50,579 bases of DNA from an uncultured Caryophanales bacterium (GTDB lineage: Bacteria > Bacillota_I > Bacilli_A > Acholeplasmatales > Anaeroplasmataceae): assembly GCA_946626535.1 (NCBI GenBank), contig CAMOUK010000007.1, forward strand, positions 1 through 50,579, written 5' to 3'. The notes below the pieces were generated by a model. The model was given only the letters and a program-made list of their open reading frames with translations, was not told the DNA's origin and made no database searches. Shown piece by piece: positions 44,561 to 50,579 of this stretch; positions within the stretch are counted from its first letter, which is position 1; each line of letters starts with the position of its first letter. The translations under genes and the position numbers were made by a program.

Positions 44561-44938
44561 CTACTTAACCTCCTCCTTCAAATCTACAACTATCGCGCGC
44601 TTAACATCATCATACTTAGCGTTATATCTTAAATAGTCGTCATTTTCAATCTTAAGTTCAAAGTTCTCACAAATATATTCTAATAAAGACTTAGAACATA
44701 TTCTAGCATAGGTTTTACTTAATGATACTGCAAATAAAGAATCAACATTAAATTCACCACTTAATGCTTGATCCTTATTTAATGGAAAAATGTAGATTTT
44801 TCTATCATTTCTATCTATTCCAACTCTAGTTCTATACGCTTCGCTTAAGTATTTTATTAAATTCTTATTGAACGTAATATGAGACTTATAAATTGAAACA
44901 AAGCTTTTGTTTTTTTCTCCGTCATAGAATTCAATCAT
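44561..44938 (-). CDS. Hypothetical protein in the SPFH operon
   Basis: Not recognised. The 125-residue soluble protein lacks a signal peptide and membrane segments; alternating beta/alpha pattern, with LIKYLSEAYRTRVGIDRNDRK near 28-48 and a C-terminal DLKEE. Its stop directly abuts the NfeD start, so it is the first gene of this unit, following a good promoter. Confidence 0.75.
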   Translation of the reverse strand: MIEFYDGEKNKSFVSIYKSHITFNKNLIKYLSEAYRTRVGIDRNDRKIYIFPLNKDQALSGEFNVDSLFAVSLSKTYARICSKSLLEYICENFELKIENDDYLRYNAKYDDVKRAIVVDLKEEVK

Positions 44939-44963
44939 GATTATGCCTCCTTAGTTTACTTAA

Positions 44964-44992
44964 ATTATACATCATAATTTTTAACAATTCAA
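44964..44992 (-). promoter_or_regulatory. Promoter of the SPFH operon
   Basis: -35 TTGAAT (44987-44992), 17-nt spacer, -10 TATAAT (44964-44969) on the minus strand, followed by AAGGAGG and the ATG at 44938. Confidence 0.7.
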
Positions 44993-45021
44993 CATAATTC
45001 ATAAAAATTCATTACGATTTT

Positions 45022-45864
45022 TTAAAATTTTACTTTGAAGGTTTTTTCCTCGTCAAAATCTATTAATCTTTCCTTATAAAGTCCACCTAAGGCTCTCTTA
45101 AAAGCCTTTCTAGACATATTAAAGATTTTTTCAATATCTTCAGCACTAGATTTAGCAGTTAATCTTAAAATACCATTATGAGCTTCTAAATAATCCATAA
45201 TAGTTTTCTTGTCAACATCTATTAAATCTTCCTTATGCTCATTTAAAATACCATAATATTCATTATCTACCTTTTTAGAAATAGATACCTCAACAGGCAT
45301 ACCAAGTCTAACTTCACCTCTTAGCTGATGGAATGGAACGTAAACATAAGAGATATCCTTTGTTACGATACCTACACCCTTTTCAGCTATTTTACAAATA
45401 TAGCCTTCAACCTTTTGTTTTTCTTCATAATTAGTATTTGCTAGATCATTAATTTCAAATCTATTTAAAGGCTTTGCTGTTAAAATATTTTTTCTCACCT
45501 TTAATCTAACAAATAAAACATCATCCTTTTGAGGCCATGTGTTTTCATCATAAGGTAGGTAATCCTTTGAAATTAAAATATCCTTAGGACAATTAATACC
45601 TACGAATACACCAACACCTGGTAATACTTCCTTAACTGTAACAAAATTTTCCTTATCAACCGTTACTAACACCTCATCTTGAGTTCCTGTAGGTCTTTTC
45701 TTATCATCAGAATAAACAAATACTTCTACCTCATCGTTATCCTTTAATTCTTCTTTTGCTTGTTTAAAATGCATTAAGATTTCATCATGACCATCAGATA
45801 ACATATATCCTAAATCAGATTTTCTTAAAACCTTAAGCTTGTTATATTTTCCTAATTCGATCAA
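45022..45864 (-). CDS. cvfB: CvfB-type S1-domain RNA-binding protein
   Basis: A 280-residue RNA-binding protein related to CvfB/YitL: three S1-like folds (about 1-65, 66-140, 150-210) and a C-terminal winged helix (about 220-280, with MSRKAFKRALGGLYKERLI). CvfB influences virulence gene expression in staphylococci; the role here is unknown. The start is TTG; it overlaps the TGA of an upstream 49-residue ORF as TTGA, so coupling can explain the weak ribosome site. Confidence 0.88.
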   Translation of the reverse strand: MIELGKYNKLKVLRKSDLGYMLSDGHDEILMHFKQAKEELKDNDEVEVFVYSDDKKRPTGTQDEVLVTVDKENFVTVKEVLPGVGVFVGINCPKDILISKDYLPYDENTWPQKDDVLFVRLKVRKNILTAKPLNRFEINDLANTNYEEKQKVEGYICKIAEKGVGIVTKDISYVYVPFHQLRGEVRLGMPVEVSISKKVDNEYYGILNEHKEDLIDVDKKTIMDYLEAHNGILRLTAKSSAEDIEKIFNMSRKAFKRALGGLYKERLIDFDEEKTFKVKF

Positions 45865-46010
45865 TTTCTATCGCCATCCTTATAATTTCTATCTGTTTGT
45901 TTCAAATACATTTCTTTTTTTGTATTAAAATCCTTCTTTGTTCTTTTCTTATTAAAATCATATTTTTTTAATAAGTCCTTCTTTTGCTGTTGATTAAGCT
46001 TATCACTCAT
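45861..46010 (-). CDS. Small basic protein, 49 residues, translationally coupled
   Basis: Too short for standard ORF lists. The frame opens with ATG at 46010, overlapping the stop of the 136-residue gene by 8 nt, and ends with TGA at 45861-45863, overlapping the TTG start of cvfB. The product is extremely charged: MSDKLNQQQKKDLLKKY at the start and many Lys/Asp/Arg, without hydrophobic segments. The tight overlaps on both sides argue that it is translated. Function unknown; RNA or ribosome binding would fit the composition. Confidence 0.65.
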   Translation of the reverse strand: MSDKLNQQQKKDLLKKYDFNKKRTKKDFNTKKEMYLKQTDRNYKDGDRN

Positions 46011-46413
46011 TTAATTTTCTCTCTTTAATTCCCATTTTATTTAATTCTTCGATGATTCTTCTAATATTATCCTCTGTTGGATAAGTATCAGCAGTTCCCT
46101 TATCGTAATTTATTTCGATATAGTTTCTATTCTTACAATATAAGCATAATATATTGTAATAAGATCTAGAAACATGAACATATGACTCAAATCTATTTAA
46201 ATCTAATTCTAAATCATCCTTTGGTTTTAATTCATGGAAAAATGTAGATATTCTTTGAAAATATAATTTATTATTCTTCATAGACATAACAAATGTAGCC
46301 ATACCATTTAAATAAATATCACCATTATTCTTTTTTAAAAAAATAACGCATGGTTTAACTCCTTTTAATTGGCCATTTACTCTTAATGATTGTACAATAT
46401 ATCTTCTATCCAT
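46003..46413 (-). CDS. Hypothetical protein upstream of cvfB
   Basis: Not recognised. The 136-residue soluble protein looks like a beta-rich fold, with YIVQSLRVNGQLKGVKPCVIFL at the N-terminus, FESYVHVSRSYYNIL in the middle and a charged C-terminus. GGAGG sits before the ATG and an extended -10 (TGGTATAAT) lies about 30 nt upstream. It opens a three-gene operon with the 49-residue protein and cvfB. Confidence 0.75.
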   Translation of the reverse strand: MDRRYIVQSLRVNGQLKGVKPCVIFLKKNNGDIYLNGMATFVMSMKNNKLYFQRISTFFHELKPKDDLELDLNRFESYVHVSRSYYNILCLYCKNRNYIEINYDKGTADTYPTEDNIRRIIEELNKMGIKERKLNE

Positions 46414-46438
46414 AATCTTTCCTCCAAATTCAAACTAG

Positions 46439-46447
46439 ATTATACCA
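46439..46447 (-). promoter_or_regulatory. Extended -10 promoter of the cvfB operon
   Basis: TGGTATAAT on the minus strand, about 25 nt before the start codon at 46413. The -35 at the usual distance is poor. Confidence 0.55.
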
Positions 46448-46475
46448 TATTTTTAAACAAAATGATAAAAAACAT

Positions 46476-46504
46476 TTGACAAGCGCTTTCATAAGTGCTA
46501 AACT
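46476..46504 (+). promoter_or_regulatory. Plus-strand promoter with overlapping cre-like site
   Basis: -35 TTGACA (46476-46481), 17-nt spacer, -10 TAAACT (46499-46504). The spacer holds CGCTTTCA (46484-46491), and removing one base from TGACAAGCGCTTTCA would give a perfect catabolite-responsive palindrome. No plus-strand gene follows; a terminator does. Confidence 0.55.
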
Positions 46505-46509
46505 ATAGT

Positions 46510-46575
46510 TGAAATAAGATAACTTTTCAAAATAATCTCTCCCAAAAAAAAGGACTACGAAAGTAGTTCCTTTTT
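46510..46575 (+). ncRNA. Candidate small RNA of about 65 nt
   Basis: Predicted from a promoter at 46476-46504 and a Rho-independent terminator at 46545-46574 on the plus strand, with no ORF in between. The unpaired part has a C-rich CTCTCCC segment (46537-46543), complementary to GGGAG-type ribosome sites. The 3' end is antisense to the panE stop region. No homology evidence is available, so this is a prediction. Confidence 0.4.
46545..46574. terminator. Terminator overlapping the end of panE, active in both directions
   Basis: Hairpin AAAAAGGACTAC-GAAA-GTAGTTCCTTTTT with a one-base bulge and a GAAA tetraloop on the plus strand; T-tracts follow on both strands (eight A before it, TTTTT after). 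The panE stop codon lies within it. Confidence 0.8.
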
Positions 46576-47448
46576 CCTTTTATAATCATTTTTTGATTTT
46601 AATAAAGCATATAGAGTTTCATTAACAGGAATTGATATATTCTTCTTTTTAGCTAATTCTATTAGCTTTTTACCAAATACATCCATTTCATTTTTATCAT
46701 TATTGTAAAAATCTATAGTTAATGATGTTACTCTATCAGATGTGAAATTATCACATCTTTTTTTAATTTTTAAAACATCCTCTTCTGTAAGCCCAATATC
46801 ATAAGCTTTTGATACTAAATATACTTCTTCAAATATCTTATATAATAAATCCTTTAATTCTGCCATTTGTTTATATGTCGCATTTAAAAGAGCTGATATT
46901 TGATTTATTCCAATATTTAACATCCATTTAGACCAGATAGCTCTTATCATATTTTCAGGTATATCATTATTAATATAATATTTATCTAAAATAGCTTTTA
47001 TATCTAAAAGATATTGTTCTTTATTTTTATTATCCTTGTTGCCAAAAAAAATATTGATAATTTTAGATGTATGAATATTTAGTCCATTTTTATTAGATTC
47101 AACAAATATTAATCCATATAATACCTTATTATCTTTAAATCTATTTTGAATAATATCATGAGCCTCTATTCCATTTAAAAGTGGAATGATTATTGTGTTT
47201 TTATCTATGAATTTTTCTAAATCATTTAATGAATTTATTAAATCATAGTTTTTAACACTGACAAAAACAACATCAACCTTTCCTTCTGTTATAAATTTAG
47301 GATGATATATTTCATCATTAATTGATATTCCATCCTTATATTTTAATAATCTTTTTTCATCTATTAAAACATAAAGTTCATCATATTTATTTAATTCATG
47401 ATAAATGGAGCTTGAAACAGCTCCAAAACCAAATAATCCTATTCTCAT
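46555..47448 (-). CDS. panE: Ketopantoate reductase family protein
   Basis: NADPH-dependent reduction of 2-dehydropantoate to pantoate, toward coenzyme A. The 297-residue protein has the N-terminal Rossmann LFGFGAVSSSI and FVSVKNYDL segment, plus the helical domain with WSKWMLNIGINQISAL (about 188-204) including the catalytic Lys and Asn. The Gly motif reads GFGAVSS rather than the common GxGAxG, so another ketoacid substrate is possible. Starts within the last codons of icd (ATGA-type overlap), last gene of the acn-gltA-icd unit. Confidence 0.82.
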   Translation of the reverse strand: MRIGLFGFGAVSSSIYHELNKYDELYVLIDEKRLLKYKDGISINDEIYHPKFITEGKVDVVFVSVKNYDLINSLNDLEKFIDKNTIIIPLLNGIEAHDIIQNRFKDNKVLYGLIFVESNKNGLNIHTSKIINIFFGNKDNKNKEQYLLDIKAILDKYYINNDIPENMIRAIWSKWMLNIGINQISALLNATYKQMAELKDLLYKIFEEVYLVSKAYDIGLTEEDVLKIKKRCDNFTSDRVTSLTIDFYNNDKNEMDVFGKKLIELAKKKNISIPVNETLYALLKSKNDYKRKKELLS

Positions 47449-48434
47449 AAATTTCTAATTAAAGCCTCAGTTAATTCTTTAGTGGTTGATGAACCACCTA
47501 AATCAGCTGTTAAGCTATCTTTTGTTGTTAAAGTTTTAAAAATTGATTTTGTAATCTTATCTGCAATATCATTTTTTCCAATATGCTTAAGCATCATAAC
47601 TGCTGCCTGTAGTAAAGCTATTGGATTAGCAAGTCCCTTACCTGCAATATCAGGTGCAGAGCCATGAACCGCCTCAAAGATTGCAACATCACTACCTAAA
47701 TTAGCACCAGGTACTAAGCCTAATCCACCAACAAGGCCTGCGATTAAATCTGAAATAATATCACCATATAAATTTGGAGCAACTAAAACATCATATTTTT
47801 CAGGATACATTACAAGCTGCATACACATATTATCGATAATTTTATTATCAGCCTCAATATTTGGATATTCTTTAGCAATTTCATTAAATCTATTTAAAAA
47901 TAGACCATCTGTATTTTTTAAAATATTTGCCTTATGAATACAAGTTACTTTCTTTCTATTATTATTTTTAGCATATTCAAAGGCATATTTAATAATTCTA
48001 TCAGTAGCTTTAGTTGTTATTCGTTTAATAGCCTCAAAGCCGCCATTAATTTCACGCTCTTCACCAATATATAAATCTTCAGTATTTTCTCTAACTGTTA
48101 CAATATCAACATTTTGATATTTAGAAATATTTGTAAATGAATTTGCTGGTCTTAAATTAACATATAAATTATATTTTAATCTCAATTGAACATTTACAGA
48201 TCTAAAGCCTTTACCAATTGGAGTTGTAACAGGTCCCTTTAAAGCAATTTTATATTTATCAATTGCCTTAAATGTTTCTTCAGGAATTAAGCTTCCATAT
48301 TTTTCATAAGCACCAGCACCAATTTCAAAAGTATGATAATTTAAGTCAGCTCCAGCAGCATCTAATATTTTAGTTACAGCCTCTACAATTTCTGGGCCAA
48401 TTCCATCACCTGGAAGTAATACGATATCAGTCAT
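47445..48434 (-). CDS. icd: Isocitrate dehydrogenase, NAD-type
   Basis: Oxidative decarboxylation of isocitrate to 2-oxoglutarate. The ATG at 48434 is chosen since AAGGAG lies 6 nt before it (329 residues); an upstream GTG lies in gltA. LPGDGIGPEI opens the protein, FRSVNVQLRLKYNLYVNLRP holds the isocitrate Ser/Asn pair that separates it from isopropylmalate dehydrogenase, and HGSAPDIAGK has the Asp expected for NAD rather than NADP. The context next to citrate synthase and aconitase confirms it. Confidence 0.92.
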   Translation of the reverse strand: MTDIVLLPGDGIGPEIVEAVTKILDAAGADLNYHTFEIGAGAYEKYGSLIPEETFKAIDKYKIALKGPVTTPIGKGFRSVNVQLRLKYNLYVNLRPANSFTNISKYQNVDIVTVRENTEDLYIGEEREINGGFEAIKRITTKATDRIIKYAFEYAKNNNRKKVTCIHKANILKNTDGLFLNRFNEIAKEYPNIEADNKIIDNMCMQLVMYPEKYDVLVAPNLYGDIISDLIAGLVGGLGLVPGANLGSDVAIFEAVHGSAPDIAGKGLANPIALLQAAVMMLKHIGKNDIADKITKSIFKTLTTKDSLTADLGGSSTTKELTEALIRNL

Positions 48435-48435
48435 T

Positions 48436-49740
48436 TTATTCTCCTTCTTTTTCACCTACATATTTAGTTGCAGGTCTTACAATTTTATTACAATAAAGTA
48501 AGCTTTCAACATTATGTGCTACCCAGCCTACTATTCTTGCTGAAGCAAAAATAGGAATAAATAAATCTCTTGGAATATTAAGTAATTCATATATTAAGCC
48601 CGAATAGTAGTCTACATTTGCACATATTGTAGTATTTTTTCTTTTTGATAATTCTTCTACTGCTAATTTTTCAAATCTATAGTAGAAATCAAATTTATTA
48701 GATTTTTTCTGTTTAGATAATTTTTTAGCAGTTTCTCTTAATAATTCACATCTTGGATCTGATTTAGTATAGATAGCATGACCAATACCATAAATTAAGC
48801 CTGTCTTATCAAAGAAATCCTTATTTAATAATCTATCAATTATTTTTAATATTTCTTCATCAGAAGCATCCATACCAACCTCAGCAATTACCTCATTCAT
48901 CATATCTAGGTTAGCCATATTAGCTCCACCATGACGTGGACCCTTTAAAGAGGCTAAAGATGCGGTAATTTGCGAATATAAATCTGTTAAGGTTGATGAA
49001 ACAACTGTACCAACAAAGGCTGAATTATTTCCTCCACCATGGTCTGCGTGTACCATTAGACACATATCTAGTGTCTTAGCCTCTAAATCGGTAAAGTTAC
49101 CATCATTTCTAGACATATATAATAAATTTTCAGCAAAGCTATATTCCTTTTTAGGAAAATGAATATGTAATGAATCATGATCTAGATAATGAGTTTTTGC
49201 CTGTAAGCAATATGAAACTATGGCAGGCATTTTAGCTATTAAAGAAATACTTTTTTTAATAATTTCATAAGGTCTTATATCATCTGGATCATCATCAAAT
49301 GAATATAAGGCAAGTATTGATCTTGCGATATGGTTCATTATTGATTTAGATGGATGTGGTAATATCACATTTTCTAAAAAGCCATTTGGTATATCATATT
49401 CATCAGAAATTAGCTTCTTAAATTCCTTTGCTTCTTCTTCATTTGGATAGTGACCAAAAAGTAATAAAAAGCAGGTATTTTCATAGCCAAAATCGCCTTT
49501 TGCTAATTTAGTTACATCAGTAATATCTATACCTCTATAATATAAATTACCCTTCTTAGGTACCTTTATATCATTTTCAACATTATAGCCTGATACTTCA
49601 GCAACCTTGGTTAAGCCAACTAAAACACCAGTACCATTGTTATTTCTAAGGCCTCTTTTTACTTGATATTTATCATATAATTCTTGATCAATATAACCAT
49701 CTTTTAATAAATCATTATATTTTTCTTCTAAAAATGACAT
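48436..49740 (-). CDS. gltA: Citrate synthase
   Basis: Condenses acetyl-CoA and oxaloacetate. The 434-residue protein shows the catalytic His segments VHADHGGGNNSAF, LKGPRHGGANMA and GIGHAIYTKSDPR, in the proper order (about 231, 263 and 317). It has an N-terminal extension with YYRGIDITDV. Ends 1 nt before icd begins and starts 12 nt after the aconitase gene. Together the three genes build 2-oxoglutarate for glutamate and proline. Confidence 0.96.
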   Translation of the reverse strand: MSFLEEKYNDLLKDGYIDQELYDKYQVKRGLRNNNGTGVLVGLTKVAEVSGYNVENDIKVPKKGNLYYRGIDITDVTKLAKGDFGYENTCFLLLFGHYPNEEEAKEFKKLISDEYDIPNGFLENVILPHPSKSIMNHIARSILALYSFDDDPDDIRPYEIIKKSISLIAKMPAIVSYCLQAKTHYLDHDSLHIHFPKKEYSFAENLLYMSRNDGNFTDLEAKTLDMCLMVHADHGGGNNSAFVGTVVSSTLTDLYSQITASLASLKGPRHGGANMANLDMMNEVIAEVGMDASDEEILKIIDRLLNKDFFDKTGLIYGIGHAIYTKSDPRCELLRETAKKLSKQKKSNKFDFYYRFEKLAVEELSKRKNTTICANVDYYSGLIYELLNIPRDLFIPIFASARIVGWVAHNVESLLYCNKIVRPATKYVGEKEGE

Positions 49741-49752
49741 AATAATTCCTTT

Positions 49753-50579
49753 CTAAAAGGTATTTAATAAGCCTCCCTTATTAATAAGCTCTAAATCCTT
49801 TTCTGTTAAATTATTTTCAACTTCATACTTCTTATTCTTTGTTAAATTTAAAACAACAATCTTTTTATCATCCCAGCTAATTTTAATTTCATCTAATAAA
49901 TCAGCTTCCATATCTAATTCAATAGGTAAGATACCAAAATTAACTAAATTTTTCTTATGAATTCTTGCAAATGAAGCAGCAATAACTGCCTTAATGCCTA
50001 GATATCTTGGAGCGATAGCTGCATGCTCTCTTGATGAGCCTTGGCCATAATTTTGTTTAGCAACAATTACACCACTACCATTTTCAAGACATCTTTTTGA
50101 GAAGTTCTCATCAATATTTGAGAAAACAAATTCAGATATCTTTTCAATGTTTGATCTATAAGGTAAAACCTTAGCACCAGCTGGCATAATGTGGTCAGTT
50201 GTAATATTATCCTCTAAAGATATCATTACCTTAGCATCAATAGTATTACCTATTGGTGCAAATTTTGGAATTGGTTTAATATTTGGACCCATTACTACTT
50301 CTGATTCAAATGTAGGCTTATAAAGTAAGCTATCGTTAATTGGATAATCTACGATAAGCTTAAAGCTTGGATCTATTTTTTGACCTAATGGATTTGAAAT
50401 ATAACCATTAACTGCAGATAAAGCTGCAACCTCTGGTGATACCAAATAAACCTTAGCTGAATTTGTACCACTTCTACCATAGAAATTTCTATTAAATGTT
50501 CTAAGTGATACAGCATCAGTTGCTGGAGATTGACCCATACCAATACATGGACCACAAGCTGATTCTAAGATTCTAGCAC
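49753..50579 (-). CDS. Aconitate hydratase, C-terminal part (5' end outside window)
   Basis: Isomerises citrate to isocitrate using a 4Fe-4S cluster. Only the last 275 or so residues are present; the frame is open at the window edge. The edge reads ARILESACGPCIGMGQSP, which includes two cluster Cys. GRSGTNSAKVYLVSPEVAA follows, and the swivel domain has KQNYGQGSSREHAA with the substrate-binding Ser-Arg. First of the aconitase - citrate synthase - isocitrate dehydrogenase genes in this window; subtype cannot be decided from the fragment. Confidence 0.95.
   Translation of the reverse strand, partial: ARILESACGPCIGMGQSPATDAVSLRTFNRNFYGRSGTNSAKVYLVSPEVAALSAVNGYISNPLGQKIDPSFKLIVDYPINDSLLYKPTFESEVVMGPNIKPIPKFAPIGNTIDAKVMISLEDNITTDHIMPAGAKVLPYRSNIEKISEFVFSNIDENFSKRCLENGSGVIVAKQNYGQGSSREHAAIAPRYLGIKAVIAASFARIHKKNLVNFGILPIELDMEADLLDEIKISWDDKKIVVLNLTKNKKYEVENNLTEKDLELINKGGLLNTF

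Overview
The window is a compact, AT-rich bacterial chromosome segment using the standard bacterial code (TGA stops, TGG for Trp, GGAGG-type ribosome binding sites, intrinsic terminators). T-box control of trp genes, CvfB, PPDK, BcrAB-like ABC genes and lipoprotein-type secretion all point to a low-GC Bacillota, probably a gut-associated Bacilli/Erysipelotrichia/Mollicutes-related lineage. That placement is inference. There are no transposases, phage genes, CRISPR arrays or rRNA genes. Most genes are on the minus strand.

Layout. 1-1535: start and body of a 12-TM membrane protein with an acidic repeated tail, cut by the window edge. 1629-4135: LysR - RluA-type synthase - PhoH operon. 4215-6027: HAD hydrolase, then phosphotransacetylase. 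6111-9283: RluA-type synthase, DUF1538 membrane protein and two P-II-like proteins. 9369-12296 (plus): GltD-like flavoprotein, then a HipA-type kinase overlapping a gene for an HTH protein. 12323-16467: DUF5662 protein, pyruvate phosphate dikinase, phosphoglycerate mutase. 16583-17629 (plus): DAHP synthase. 17652-25961: one long operon rdgB - yfcE-like - TPR/degenerate GGDEF-EAL protein - proB - proA - proC - DUF697 protein. 26072-26548 (plus): coaD. 26591-33179: complete trpEGD(CF)BA operon behind a Trp-specific T-box leader. 33270-37310: M32 carboxypeptidase and two FAD proteins. 37391-40345: pectinesterase lipoprotein. 40474-42819: ABC exporter pair and a small membrane protein. 42873-43034: tRNA-Arg and tRNA-Asp. 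43138-46413: SPFH/NfeD operon, then the CvfB operon with an unlisted 49-residue small protein. 46476-46575: a possible small RNA. 46555-50579: panE, icd, gltA and the 3' part of an aconitase gene.

The metabolism is coherent. Aconitase, citrate synthase and an NAD-type isocitrate dehydrogenase make 2-oxoglutarate. The proBAC genes turn glutamate into proline. DAHP synthase and the trp operon make tryptophan. PPDK, phosphoglycerate mutase and Pta sit in lower glycolysis and acetate metabolism. PanE and CoaD serve coenzyme A synthesis.

The least explained loci are the two P-II-like proteins coupled to the DUF1538 transporter, the kinase/HTH pair (a possible rearranged HipBST-type toxin-antitoxin), the catalytically degenerate GGDEF-EAL protein inside the proline operon, the predicted small RNA at 46476-46575, and the promoter-bracketing inverted repeat in front of the ABC genes.
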